From NCBI RefSeq assembly GCF_002205845.1, contig NZ_NISI01000021.1, forward strand, positions 1-35,390: a DNA stretch of 35,390 bases, read 5' to 3'. The DNA comes from Roseateles puraquae (GTDB lineage Bacteria > Pseudomonadota > Gammaproteobacteria > Burkholderiales > Burkholderiaceae_C). The position numbers and the translations under genes were made by a program. Shown in pieces: positions 1 to 7,812 of this stretch. The first letter of the stretch is position 1. The number at the start of each line of letters is the position of its first letter. The notes beneath the pieces were generated by a model. It worked only from the letters and a program-made list of their open reading frames with translations. It had not been told where the DNA came from and made no database searches.

Positions 1-975
1 CCGTCTTCCTGCGCTTCCCGGGACACGCTCACCTCGTTAGCGATCTGCGCGTCCCCTAAACGCGGCCGTCAACATGACTTCGCTGAGCGCTTACCGATCA
101 AGAGCCTCAATGCCGAAGCTCAAGACCAGAGCGCCGGCATCATCGGCGACGTGGTGAAGACAGGCATCGGCTTGGTGAGCCTGAGCACCGGCGTGCCGAT
201 CACGCTCCAACAGGCACAGGCGGCGCCTGGCACACGCACCTACAAGTGCTACGACGCCACAGTGCAGTTGCTGGCCGACATCAAGTCAGCGACCGCAGAC
301 CTGAAGGCCAAAACAAAGCGCCTGACCGAAGCCAACGATGAGGTCGGAAGACTGGAGCGGCTGGCCGGCCAGAACGCAATGACGAAGGACGCCAAGAAGC
401 GCCTCGAAGAGTGGAATGGCAAGGTCCGCGACTTTTCCAAGGCTGTGACCGCTGCCCAGGAGTCGCTGGATGCTCTGACCGACAGAGTATCGGCCAGTGA
501 GGAGCTGACCTGGCCTCGCAACGTCGCTGACACTGCCCTCAACGCCGCCCCGAATTCGGAGAGCAAGAAAAAGCTTGGCGCACTCTTGGCTTTCACTGAT
601 CAAGGGCCAACCGGCTTCACCGCAAGCCAGCTCAACGAGGCGACGGCGCTTATTGGCGTGCTGGCTCCAGCCACGCCGGCTCCCGTGCAATCCAAGTGCT
701 CACCGCAATCCATGGATTGCGAGCCTCAGGCCTTGAAGGACAAGAAGGCAGAGGGCTTGGTCTATCGAAGCCCGGTGCCCTCCTACTTGCTCATCTGCCA
801 AGTCTCAGACGCTGCAGCTTGCACCCCAGACGGTGCCAGCTCCGTCATCGTCAGTTCGGGCGTGCTAGCACCGCAGCTTGGACCCCTGCGCCTGCTGCCG
901 ATGACCAACGGCGCGTTCCAGAACAACGTCCTCAAGGTCACGTTCCGTGAGAACGGTGGCGTTGCTGAGCGATAG
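1..975 (+). CDS. Hypothetical coiled-coil protein, 5' end probably outside the window
   Basis: I do not recognise this protein. The frame ends at a TAG at 973-975 and the first usable start inside the window is the GTG pair at 151/154, giving about 274 residues. That GTG has no Shine-Dalgarno sequence, and the frame stays open back to base 1. The residues just before it (around AEAQDQSAGIIGDVV) look like ordinary protein, so the true start is probably upstream and the gene is cut by the window edge. Counted from the 151 start, residues about 40-115 are Lys/Glu/Ala-rich and heptad-like (a likely coiled coil), followed by a region with several Cys and a more hydrophobic C-terminal part that looks like a small beta domain. 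Reality of the gene is likely; function unknown. Confidence 0.6.
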   Translation, partial: PSSCASRDTLTSLAICASPKRGRQHDFAERLPIKSLNAEAQDQSAGIIGDVVKTGIGLVSLSTGVPITLQQAQAAPGTRTYKCYDATVQLLADIKSATADLKAKTKRLTEANDEVGRLERLAGQNAMTKDAKKRLEEWNGKVRDFSKAVTAAQESLDALTDRVSASEELTWPRNVADTALNAAPNSESKKKLGALLAFTDQGPTGFTASQLNEATALIGVLAPATPAPVQSKCSPQSMDCEPQALKDKKAEGLVYRSPVPSYLLICQVSDAAACTPDGASSVIVSSGVLAPQLGPLRLLPMTNGAFQNNVLKVTFRENGGVAER

Positions 976-1345
976 CGACATCGTGACGGTCACTACGCTG
1001 TACGGAGGACGCGCCTGATAAACCGTAGGGACGGTTTGTCCAACGCAGCTCAGCATGAGCAACTACTCCTCGGAGCGCACGGCCAGCATCGCGCCGATTA
1101 CCACTCGCCGAGCGTCGCCGCGTCCCAAGACCTTCAGACGTTTGACGTCGGTGACCTCAAACCTGCCGAAATGCATCGTGGGCTAGCTGACGTGAGCTTC
1201 TTGGTCGCCTCGGTCACCCTTGCCCCTGCTACGCCGTGTAGAGTGCCCCAAGGACTTGACATAAGCGCCGCGGTATCGAGCTTCAATCTGCTCGTGGCCC
1301 CCTGGCGCCTAGATCCGCCATTGAAACTATCGAAAGCTCGCGCAC
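976..1345. other. Intergenic region with a short hairpin
   Basis: This 370-base gap has no convincing gene. A 129-codon open frame starting near 1036 runs into the next gene, lacks a ribosome site and has a composition unlike a protein. A 7-bp hairpin (AAACCGT, loop AGGG, ACGGTTT; 1020-1037) lies 45 bases after the preceding stop codon and could be a weak terminator, but no T run follows. The promoter of the downstream pair is presumably in the right-hand half; I could not pick out a convincing -35/-10. Confidence 0.4.
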
Positions 1346-2065
1346 ATGGAAAACGCACCGGCTCCGGAATCGATCAAGGACCTGATCCTCCGGATGACAA
1401 ACGAAGCCTGGGACCATCGCAATGAGGGCGTGTTGCTGGCTCGTCTCGGCGATGAGGTGCGCCGCCAGCCTCCGGAGTTGGCCAATCTAGAGCTAAAGGG
1501 GCGATCGCTGTCCCACTTCATCCGCGACGAGTTGGGTGAGGAAATCGAGCTGTACACCTCCGGTGACGACAACATCGTTCGGCTGGCGCTTCCCAGGTCC
1601 GCCGGCGTCCCACCCCAAGATGGGATCAAGTATTTCCCCAAGGCCGCGCCGTCACGCAAGGCGGCGGCTGCGTCCGGCGTTACTGGTGCGGTACGCCTGG
1701 CCTTCTCAAAGGACCTCGCTCCTGGCAAGAAGCGAGTCATATACCTGACCCCGAAGCCGAGGTTCAGTGACATCGATGCTGGCGTGGAGGTGCCTCAGGG
1801 CGCAACCCTGGTGCCGTCAGAGTTGATCGTGTCGGGCGATGGCGACGACGTGGAGCTGTTGAGGAAGACTTTGGCCAACATCGCCTTCTGGCGGGAGACC
1901 CAAGGGCTTGCCGTCGAAGCCGTGTCGACCCAGACCAAAGCCGAGGAGCATGGTTCACGCTCGTTGCTCGACCTGCTGCTTTCCCAGTTGAACGATTCTG
2001 AAAAGAAGAGGGTTCAAATGCCGCTTGATATTGTTGCAAAACTGCGTGATTCAATCGTCAAATGA
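1346..2065 (+). CDS. Protein with N-terminal LOTUS/OST-HTH-like winged helix, function unknown
   Basis: 239 residues starting at ATG 1346. Residues about 8-83 follow the OST-HTH/LOTUS pattern: a helix, a stretch like GVLLARLGDEVRRQPPEL, then a GRSLSHFI helix, and an acidic beta hairpin ending in VRLALP. LOTUS domains bind RNA or protein partners and are often linked to NYN RNases. The rest (about 90-239) is an Ala/Lys-rich linker, a small mixed segment and a C-terminal helical stretch; I do not recognise it. The stop codon overlaps the start of the next gene by 4 bases (ATGA at 2062-2065), so the two are translationally coupled. Codon use is visibly less GC-biased towards the end than in the core of the window, suggesting acquired DNA. 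The LOTUS assignment is by pattern and tentative. Confidence 0.65.
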   Translation: MENAPAPESIKDLILRMTNEAWDHRNEGVLLARLGDEVRRQPPELANLELKGRSLSHFIRDELGEEIELYTSGDDNIVRLALPRSAGVPPQDGIKYFPKAAPSRKAAAASGVTGAVRLAFSKDLAPGKKRVIYLTPKPRFSDIDAGVEVPQGATLVPSELIVSGDGDDVELLRKTLANIAFWRETQGLAVEAVSTQTKAEEHGSRSLLDLLLSQLNDSEKKRVQMPLDIVAKLRDSIVK

Positions 2066-2964
2066 GATTTTTCTTCCTCTGCGCGGGCATTCCGGCGGAG
2101 ATCTTCGATGCAGTCCGCAAAGAGCGAGAATATATCGGCGGAACAAGCACGGAAGTCGAATTGCTTCCGACGATCGGCCCGTGGGGAGCGCCTTACCGCC
2201 CGGAGATTGCATCTAGGGCAATCGAGATCTTCCGAGATCGCACCGCGAAGGAGGATGCCTCCGACGACCCATCGGCATATGCTGTTTTGTACGTGCCGGG
2301 TGCCAACGATGATGCTCTGACAAACCCTCTATTTCCTTCCATCTATACCTGCCCCGTCGACTGGGATGGGTTGATTGGCTACGGGAAAGTCCAGCTCAGT
2401 CAGTCCAAAAACGCGCTGGTCAGATTACTCAACGCTCAGGCCACCGAGGTTCGCGCGGCCATCACGGCCCTCGCTCGAGAGGTCAAGGAGCAAGCACAGC
2501 GCACACCTTGGTTGTTGCCGGTCCGCAACTTCCGCTCGGGTCACCTTAGAGGTGCGCTGGCCACCCTTCAAGTAGAACTGGCGACTTCTAAGAAAAAGCC
2601 TGACACGCTAAAGGATCTCAGCAACCGCTTCCGTCAGAATCATCCACCTCAGAAAACCTCCGACGGCTACGCGAAGGACAAGTCATACTTTGTCGACGAA
2701 AGCGGCCTTGAATTTAAGCCGCCAGGACATCTTCTGCATGGATTCCACACCGAGTCCGAAAATTCAGACCATAACAAGATTTGCTATATCGCCTCCCGGC
2801 GCCGGCTCGGGACGCCGTATATCAAGACTTTTCACTACGATTGCGCCCGGGGCGATACCAAGCCCACGCATGCCAATCTGTGCAATTGCCATAGCGATGA
2901 TCGCGTCGCCAGGCAAGCGCCGAAAAATTTCAATATCGCGCCCAACGATTTCACACGACCGTAA
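2062..2964 (+). CDS. Uncharacterised protein with C-terminal His/Cys cluster
   Basis: 300 residues, start ATG 2062 inside the ATGA overlap with the preceding gene. I do not recognise the family. No signal peptide or membrane segment is evident. The N-terminal half (1-120) looks like an alpha/beta domain, followed by a helical region (about 115-195) rich in charged residues. The last 80 residues carry a dense set of potential metal ligands: His223, His226, His229, His237, Cys241, His258, Cys261, His270, Cys274, Cys276 and His277. This could be a zinc-binding or nuclease-like domain, but I see no known catalytic signature. Coupling to a putative nucleic-acid-binding partner suggests a two-protein system. 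A hairpin terminator follows directly. Function not assigned. Confidence 0.65.
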   Translation: MRFFFLCAGIPAEIFDAVRKEREYIGGTSTEVELLPTIGPWGAPYRPEIASRAIEIFRDRTAKEDASDDPSAYAVLYVPGANDDALTNPLFPSIYTCPVDWDGLIGYGKVQLSQSKNALVRLLNAQATEVRAAITALAREVKEQAQRTPWLLPVRNFRSGHLRGALATLQVELATSKKKPDTLKDLSNRFRQNHPPQKTSDGYAKDKSYFVDESGLEFKPPGHLLHGFHTESENSDHNKICYIASRRRLGTPYIKTFHYDCARGDTKPTHANLCNCHSDDRVARQAPKNFNIAPNDFTRP

Positions 2965-2968
2965 ATGA

Positions 2969-2993
2969 AAACGGCCCACAGAGTGGGCCGTTT
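2969..2993 (+). terminator. Hairpin terminator after the 1346-2964 pair
   Basis: A perfect 11-bp stem (AAACGGCCCAC with GTGGGCCGTTT, loop AGA) begins 5 bases after the stop codon at 2962-2964. Only the three T of the stem follow, so it is a moderate intrinsic terminator, or a processing/stability hairpin closing the two-gene unit. Confidence 0.6.
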
Positions 2994-2996
2994 CAT

Positions 2997-3506
2997 CCCG
3001 ATCAAACGGGCGATCAATCAAGTGTTGCTTAGAGCCTCGAAGCAGAAATTTCTGCTCACACATGCCTAATGGCGTAAGTTCCACGGGGGGGGCCTTGCAA
3101 AGCCTGTCCCATCACCGTCTAGTCGTTACACCAAGCCGAAGGTCGCAACAGCGGAACACTTTCAGCTACTCGTAAAGCGCATCGCCCATTTCCAAAGGAA
3201 CGAGGTAAGCGCACATGGGGCTAGGAGCACCTGAGCGGTGCCTATGCAGTCATTGTAGCCAGCAGAAGTCCGCAGTCAAGTCAAGGGCTTACATGGTGTG
3301 CCGTCCCCGTTCTCCCCGCTGGCTTCCGAAGCGTCGATCAGTGGTTCAAAGTTTGGTGGCGCCAACCCCGAAAAGTTCAAACTTTGGCGACGGCTCGCTT
3401 CAACGTTGCTTGACGGATTGCGATGTTTGCCTGGGAAGCCCGGTTCAGCGATAGCTGACGATCAACAATCGCCCCACGTTTTTGACCCCGTGGCCGCACA
3501 AACAAA
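2997..3506. other. Gene-poor accessory region with small palindromes
   Basis: No gene is supported in this roughly 0.5-kb stretch; the open frames at 3215-3454 and 3298-3660 have no ribosome site or protein-like composition. It contains a perfect 16-bp palindrome AGCAGAAATTTCTGCT (3041-3056), a run of G near 3086-3092, and a 9-bp inverted repeat CAAAGTTTG/CAAACTTTG (3347-3355 and 3378-3386). It may hold decayed mobile or accessory DNA at the border between the left accessory segment and the core. Confidence 0.35.
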
Positions 3507-3528
3507 AACGACCGCCGCAGCGGTCGTT
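3507..3528 (-). terminator. Rho-independent terminator of the PEP-CTERM gene
   Basis: Read on the minus strand, a 9-bp stem AACGACCGC / GCGGTCGTT with a four-base loop is followed by TTTTTGTTTG. It lies 20 bases after the stop codon of the PEP-CTERM gene and has the classic GC stem plus T tract. Confidence 0.85.
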
Positions 3529-3547
3529 CGTTCAGGGCTGAAGGCGC

Positions 3548-4213
3548 TCAGCGTGCCGTGCGACGGCGGGTCCAGCCCAGGGCGCCGAGCGCGCCGAAGG
3601 CCAGGGCCACGCTGCCCGGCTCGGGCAGGGCTTGGGGCGGAGTGCCGGTGGCAAGCGTGAAATTCAGGCTGTCCAGCAGGACGGTGTTGTCCTTGGCGGC
3701 CGTGAAGGTGATGTAGCTGGCGACGCCCTTGAAGGACAGCGTGGTGGCCGGGCCATCGGCATCGGACCAGTTGCAGTAGACGAAGCCGGAGGCGCACTCC
3801 GAACCTTCCAGGCCCACCAGGCTGGCGAGCGTGCCGCCTTGCGCGTCGAAGATCGTCACCGACAGCAGCTTCTCGTTGGTCTTGCCCGAGTAGGCGAAGG
3901 ACACCGCATCCACGAAGCCACCGGTCAGGCCCAGCGTCACCGACTTCTCACCCGCCACGTCCGGCTTGCCCGGATCGTTGGCAATCAGCAGCGCTGTGCA
4001 GGTTTCACCGCGCTCGAAGCTGATGGTGCCGCCGCAGTTGCCGTTGTTCGAGCGGGCGCTCCAGGCCGAACCGCTGATGTCCACCCCGTTGTAGGTGCCG
4101 GACAGGAGCTTGGTCGTGGTGAGGTCTTCAAAATCCAGCACCAGGGTGCCGGCCATGACCGGCTGCAGGGACGCGGCGAGGGCGACTGCCACAAGTTTGC
4201 TGAGCATGCGCAT
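3548..4213 (-). CDS. PEP-CTERM sorting domain-containing exported protein
   Basis: 221 residues from ATG 4213; the open frame extends 40 codons further upstream but without a signal-like sequence, while this start gives a clear signal peptide (MRMLSKLVAVALAASLQPVMA, cleavage near residue 21). The mature part (about 22-190) is Gly/Thr/Ser-rich and beta-like, with four Cys that may pair. The C-terminus is a canonical PEP-CTERM tail: Pro-Glu-Pro-Gly, a hydrophobic helix, then Arg-Arg-Arg. Such tails are cut and processed by an exosortase, and the proteins go to the outer surface or extracellular matrix. The exosortase in this window is of the H type, whose known target is the IPTLxxWG tail, so the partner enzyme for this protein is probably elsewhere in the genome. 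A strong terminator follows. Specific function unknown. Confidence 0.88.
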   Translation of the reverse strand: MRMLSKLVAVALAASLQPVMAGTLVLDFEDLTTTKLLSGTYNGVDISGSAWSARSNNGNCGGTISFERGETCTALLIANDPGKPDVAGEKSVTLGLTGGFVDAVSFAYSGKTNEKLLSVTIFDAQGGTLASLVGLEGSECASGFVYCNWSDADGPATTLSFKGVASYITFTAAKDNTVLLDSLNFTLATGTPPQALPEPGSVALAFGALGALGWTRRRTAR

Positions 4214-4404
4214 GGCTTGTTCCGATCTATGTGTTCGAGTTGGCGTTCTGGCGGGAAATGTAAACAAGCCTTTCAAATTGCGGGCGCAGGCGGCCCCTCC
4301 AGTTGCGGGGGGTGAGCGGCCGTCATGCCGCAACTCAAGGGCGGGAAACCCCGGGTCCTGGGTAGCCCGGCAGCGGCCGGGGGGGCCTCGCTACACTGCC
4401 GCGG

Positions 4405-5322
4405 GTGGAAACCAAATGGCTTGAAGACTTCGTCAGCCTCGCCGAGACGCGCAGCTTTTCCCGCTCGGCGCAGCTCCGCCATGTGACGCAGCCGGCGTTC
4501 TCGCGCCGCATCCAGGCGCTGGAGGCCTGGGCCGGGGTCGATCTCGTCGACCGCTCCTCCTACCCCACCCGGTTGACGGCGGCTGGCGCCACGCTGCTGG
4601 CCCAGGCGGTGGAGTTGCTCGGCAACCTGCAGGCCACCCGCAACATGCTGCGCAGCCACCAGGCCTCGGACCAGGACATGATCGAGTTCGCCGTGCCGCA
4701 TTCGCTCGCGTTCTCGTTCTTTCCACACTGGCTCATGGGGTTGCGACGAGGTTTTGGCGCCATCAAGTGCCGGCTCAACGCCGCCAACGTGCATGACGCG
4801 ATGCTGCAGCTGAGCGAAGGCAACTGCGACCTGCTGCTGGTCTACCACCATGCCAGCCAGCCGCTTCAGCTTGACCCCGAGCGCTACCAGATGGCTTCGC
4901 TCGGCCACGAGACGCTGGCGCCCTATGCCAAGGCCGACCCGCAAGGGGAGCCGATGTTCCGCCTGCCCGGCCGTCAAGGCCAGAAGATTCCCTTCCTGAG
5001 CTACGCCGCTGGCGCCTACCTCGGGCGATTGGTCGAGTTGATCGTGAAAGAGGCCGACTGCGCACTCAACCTCGACGCGATTTACGAGACCGACATGGCC
5101 GAGGGCCTGAAAGCCATGGCCCTGGAAGGCCACGGTTTTGCCTTCCTGCCGGCCAGCTCAGTACAGAAGGAACTGGCCAGTGGGCGCCTGGTGCCCGCCG
5201 CGGCGCCTGGGCAGTTCAGCGTCAGCATGGAGCTGCGCATCTACCGCGAGCGCCCGGAGCTTTCGCGCCGCCAGAAGCCTGCCTCCTTGGCTTTGTGGGA
5301 CTACCTGACGTCAAACGCATGA
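4405..5322 (+). CDS. LysR-type transcriptional regulator, HypT (YjiE)-like
   Basis: 305 residues from GTG 4405 (start region METKWLEDFVSLAETRSFSR). Residues 1-60 are a LysR winged helix-turn-helix containing QPAFSRRIQALE; residues about 90-300 form the periplasmic-binding-like effector domain. The opening ETKWL.DF and features such as GRLVE and the GHGFAFLP loop resemble the hypochlorite-responsive regulator HypT of E. coli more than typical LysR proteins; this is from memory of that sequence. It ends 108 bases before gltI on the same strand, so it may regulate the transporter genes, but LysR proteins normally control divergent genes and the neighbour on the other side is the PEP-CTERM gene (190 bases). 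Family is certain, subfamily likely, target unknown. Confidence 0.9.
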   Translation: METKWLEDFVSLAETRSFSRSAQLRHVTQPAFSRRIQALEAWAGVDLVDRSSYPTRLTAAGATLLAQAVELLGNLQATRNMLRSHQASDQDMIEFAVPHSLAFSFFPHWLMGLRRGFGAIKCRLNAANVHDAMLQLSEGNCDLLLVYHHASQPLQLDPERYQMASLGHETLAPYAKADPQGEPMFRLPGRQGQKIPFLSYAAGAYLGRLVELIVKEADCALNLDAIYETDMAEGLKAMALEGHGFAFLPASSVQKELASGRLVPAAAPGQFSVSMELRIYRERPELSRRQKPASLALWDYLTSNA

Positions 5323-5430
5323 AGTCATCGCGCATGCGCATGGATCGCGTAAACCCGTATTTGGGGGCGCTCGGCCGCGTGGTCTGCTCGCATTTGTTAT
5401 AGAACCATCCCTTTTGTTGTTGGAGTCTTC

Positions 5431-6318
5431 ATGAAGAAAGTTCTGCTCGTCGCCGCCCTGATTGCCGGCACCACCGCCGTGCATGCGCAAGACACGCTGA
5501 AGAAGATCAAGGACAGCGGCGCCATCACCATGGGTGTGCGCGAGTCGTCCGGCCTGTCCTACACCATCGGCGATGGCAAGTACGTCGGCTATCACATCGA
5601 TGTCTGCGAGCACGTCATTGCCGACCTGCGCAAGCAGCTGGGCGGCAAGATCGAGGTCAAGTACCAGCCGGTCACCTCGGCCAACCGCATCCCCTTGACG
5701 GTCAATGGCACGGTCGACCTGGAGTGCGGCTCCACCACCAACAACGCCGCCCGCCAGAAGGACGTCGCGTTCGCCGTGACGACCTACGTCGAGGAAGTGC
5801 GCATCGCCGTGAAGGCCAACTCCGGCATCACCTCCATCAACCAGCTCAACGGCAAGACGGTGGCCACCACCACCGGCACGACCTCGGTGCAGACGCTGCG
5901 CAAGCATGAGCGCGCCACGGGCGTGGACTTCAAGGAAGTCTTCGGCAAGGACCACGCCGACAGCTTCCTGCTGCTGGACTCCGGCCGTGCCGACGCCTTC
6001 GTGATGGACGGCTCTATCCTGGCCAAGAACATCGCCACGTCCAAGAACCCGGCCGACTTCAAGATCGTAGGTGAGGTGCTGAGCGTCGAGCCCATTGCCA
6101 TCATGATGCGCAAGGACGATCCCGCCTTCAAGAAGGCCGTGGACGACAGCATCAAGGGCATGATGAAGTCGGGCGAGCTGGCCAAGCTCTACGACAAGTG
6201 GTTCATGCAGCCCATCCCGCCGACCAACACCAAGATCGGCCTGCCGGTGTCTGCCGCCACCAAGGACGCCTGGGCCAACCCCAACGACAAGCCGATGGAA
6301 GACTACAACAAGAAGTGA
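5431..6318 (+). CDS. gltI: Glutamate/aspartate ABC transporter substrate-binding protein GltI
   Basis: 295 residues from ATG 5431, with GGAG (TTGGAGTC) well placed upstream. A signal peptide (residues 1-19, cleavage at VHA-QD) sends it to the periplasm. The mature protein is a class II solute-binding protein of the polar amino acid family: VGYHIDVCEHV, DLECGSTTNN, and the GTTSVQTLR and DAFVMDGSIL stretches that form the ligand pocket in GltI-type proteins. The usual Glt length is about 300, so it is complete. It is followed in order by two permeases and an ATPase, which confirms the role: capture of L-glutamate/L-aspartate for import. A strong hairpin between it and gltJ probably lets the binding protein be made in excess. 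Confidence 0.95.
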   Translation: MKKVLLVAALIAGTTAVHAQDTLKKIKDSGAITMGVRESSGLSYTIGDGKYVGYHIDVCEHVIADLRKQLGGKIEVKYQPVTSANRIPLTVNGTVDLECGSTTNNAARQKDVAFAVTTYVEEVRIAVKANSGITSINQLNGKTVATTTGTTSVQTLRKHERATGVDFKEVFGKDHADSFLLLDSGRADAFVMDGSILAKNIATSKNPADFKIVGEVLSVEPIAIMMRKDDPAFKKAVDDSIKGMMKSGELAKLYDKWFMQPIPPTNTKIGLPVSAATKDAWANPNDKPMEDYNKK

Positions 6319-6342
6319 TGGTCTGACGTCTGCTGAAAGACC

Positions 6343-6371
6343 GCAAAGCGGGTGCATGGCACCCGCTTTGC
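6343..6371 (+). terminator. Intra-operon hairpin between gltI and gltJ
   Basis: A perfect 13-bp inverted repeat, GCAAAGCGGGTGC / GCACCCGCTTTGC with loop ATG, sits 24 bases after the gltI stop and 28 bases before the gltJ start, followed by TTTAGGG. Very stable but with a short T tract, it fits a partial terminator or a 3'-end stabiliser that raises binding-protein mRNA over permease mRNA, as is known in other ABC importer operons. Confidence 0.75.
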
Positions 6372-6399
6372 TTTAGGGAAGAGGCTTGAGGAGAGGTCC

Positions 6400-7140
6400 A
6401 TGAGTTGGGACTGGCAGGTGTTCTGCAAGAACACCCTGGATGGTGAGGTCATTGCCAGCTGTTTCGGCAGCAACGGCGACATCACCTATTTGCAGTGGAT
6501 GTTTTCGGCCTGGGGCTGGACGCTGAGCGTGGCGCTGCTGGCGCTGGTGCTGGCGCTGGCGGTGGGGTCGCTGATGGGCATCTTGCGCACGACGCCGAGC
6601 AAGACGCTCGTGTTCATCGGCAATGCCTGGACGGAGTTGTTTCGCAACATCCCGCTGCTGGTGCAGATCTTCCTCTGGTACCACGTGCTGCCTTCGCTCT
6701 TCTTGAGCCTGCGCGCGGTGCCGAGCTTCGTGCTCGTCGTGTTTGCGCTCGGCTGCTTCACGTCGGCGCGGATTGCCGAGCAGGTGAAGGCCGGCATCCA
6801 GAGCCTGCCCAAGGGTCAGCGCTATGCGGGCCTCGCCATGGGCTTCACGTTGCCGCAAACCTACCGCTTCGTGCTGCTGCCGATGGCGTTTCGCATCGTC
6901 ATCCCGCCGCTCACCAGCGAGAGCATGAACATCATCAAGAACTCCTCGGTGGCGTTCGCGGTCAGCATCTCCGAGCTGACGATGTTCTATCTGCAGGCGG
7001 GTGAAGAAACCTCGCGCAACCTCGAGATGATCCTTGCCATCACGGGCTGCTACTTCATCTCGGCCTTTGCCATCAACCGCATCGCGCTGGTCATCGAGAA
7101 CCGCCTGCGCGTGCCCGGCATGATCGGAGGTGGCCGATGA
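6400..7140 (+). CDS. gltJ: Glutamate/aspartate ABC transporter permease GltJ
   Basis: 246 residues. I chose ATG 6400 (MSWDWQVF) because it is preceded by GAGGAGAGG; the frame is open 16 codons further up, but that GTG lies inside the hairpin stem. It is a polar amino acid permease of the HisM/GltJ type with about five membrane helices, the FRNIPLLVQIF stretch typical of this family, and the cytoplasmic EAA loop GIQSLPKGQRYAGLAMG that docks on the ATPase. The C-terminus overlaps gltK by 4 bases (ATGA at 7137-7140). It pairs with GltK to form the transmembrane channel of the glutamate/aspartate importer. Confidence 0.95.
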   Translation: MSWDWQVFCKNTLDGEVIASCFGSNGDITYLQWMFSAWGWTLSVALLALVLALAVGSLMGILRTTPSKTLVFIGNAWTELFRNIPLLVQIFLWYHVLPSLFLSLRAVPSFVLVVFALGCFTSARIAEQVKAGIQSLPKGQRYAGLAMGFTLPQTYRFVLLPMAFRIVIPPLTSESMNIIKNSSVAFAVSISELTMFYLQAGEETSRNLEMILAITGCYFISAFAINRIALVIENRLRVPGMIGGGR

Positions 7141-7802
7141 ATCTCGACTTCAGTTTCCTGGACTGGGGCGTCGTCTCCAGCTTCGTCGCCAAGGGCTTCT
7201 TCTTCTCGATCCAGCTCACGCTGATCGCGATGATCGGCGGCATCGTGCTGGGGACGCTGCTGGCGCTGATGCGACTGTCGTCCAAGCCCTGGCTGGTGTG
7301 GCCGGCGGCGTTCTATGTGAACACGCTGCGCTCCATCCCGCTGGTGGTGGTGATCCTGTGGTTCTTCCTGCTGATCCCCTTGTTGATCGGCAAGCCACTC
7401 GGCGCGGAGATGTCCGCCATCATCACGTTCACGCTGTTCGAGGCTGCCTACTACTCCGAGATCATGCGGGCTGGCATCCAGAGCGTGCCGCGCGGGCAGG
7501 TCTACGCGGGCTATGCGGTCGGCATGACCTACAGCCAGACCATGCAGCTGGTCGTGCTGCCGCAGGCCTTCCGCAACATGCTGCCGGTGCTGCTGACGCA
7601 GACCATCATCCTGTTCCAGGACACCTCGCTGGTCTATGCCATCGGCGCCTACGACCTGCTCAAGGGCTTCGAGGTCGCCGGCAAGAACTTCAACCGCCCG
7701 GTCGAGACCTATCTGGTCGCGGCCGTCGTCTACTTCGTCATCTGCTTCAGCCTGTCCATGATGGTGCGGCGCCTGCAAGCCAAGATCCAGATCATCCGCT
7801 GA
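7137..7802 (+). CDS. gltK: Glutamate/aspartate ABC transporter permease GltK
   Basis: 221 residues from ATG 7137, with GGAGG (7126-7130) upstream and a 4-base ATGA overlap with gltJ, so translation is coupled. Five predicted helices, the family stretch [13 protein letters not shown] and the EAA loop [17 protein letters not shown] mark it as the second permease subunit. Length matches GltK of E. coli (about 224). It forms the heterodimeric channel with GltJ. The downstream ATPase gene starts 10 bases after its stop. Confidence 0.95.
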   Translation: MNLDFSFLDWGVVSSFVAKGFFFSIQLTLIAMIGGIVLGTLLALMRLSSKPWLVWPAAFYVNTLRSIPLVVVILWFFLLIPLLIGKPLGAEMSAIITFTLFEAAYYSEIMRAGIQSVPRGQVYAGYAVGMTYSQTMQLVVLPQAFRNMLPVLLTQTIILFQDTSLVYAIGAYDLLKGFEVAGKNFNRPVETYLVAAVVYFVICFSLSMMVRRLQAKIQIIR

Positions 7803-7812
7803 GGATTTCCCC

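Noticed and set aside
3..59. Frame reading VFLRFPGHAHLVSDLRVP then TAA at the left edge
   Set aside because: Could be the end of an upstream gene, but 18 codons without a start cannot be supported.
1036..1425. 129-codon frame between the first two genes
   Set aside because: No ribosome site, overlaps the start of the 1346 gene, non-protein-like composition.
3215..3660. Two short frames in the left gene-poor region
   Set aside because: One runs into the antisense of the PEP-CTERM gene; neither has a ribosome site or a recognisable domain.
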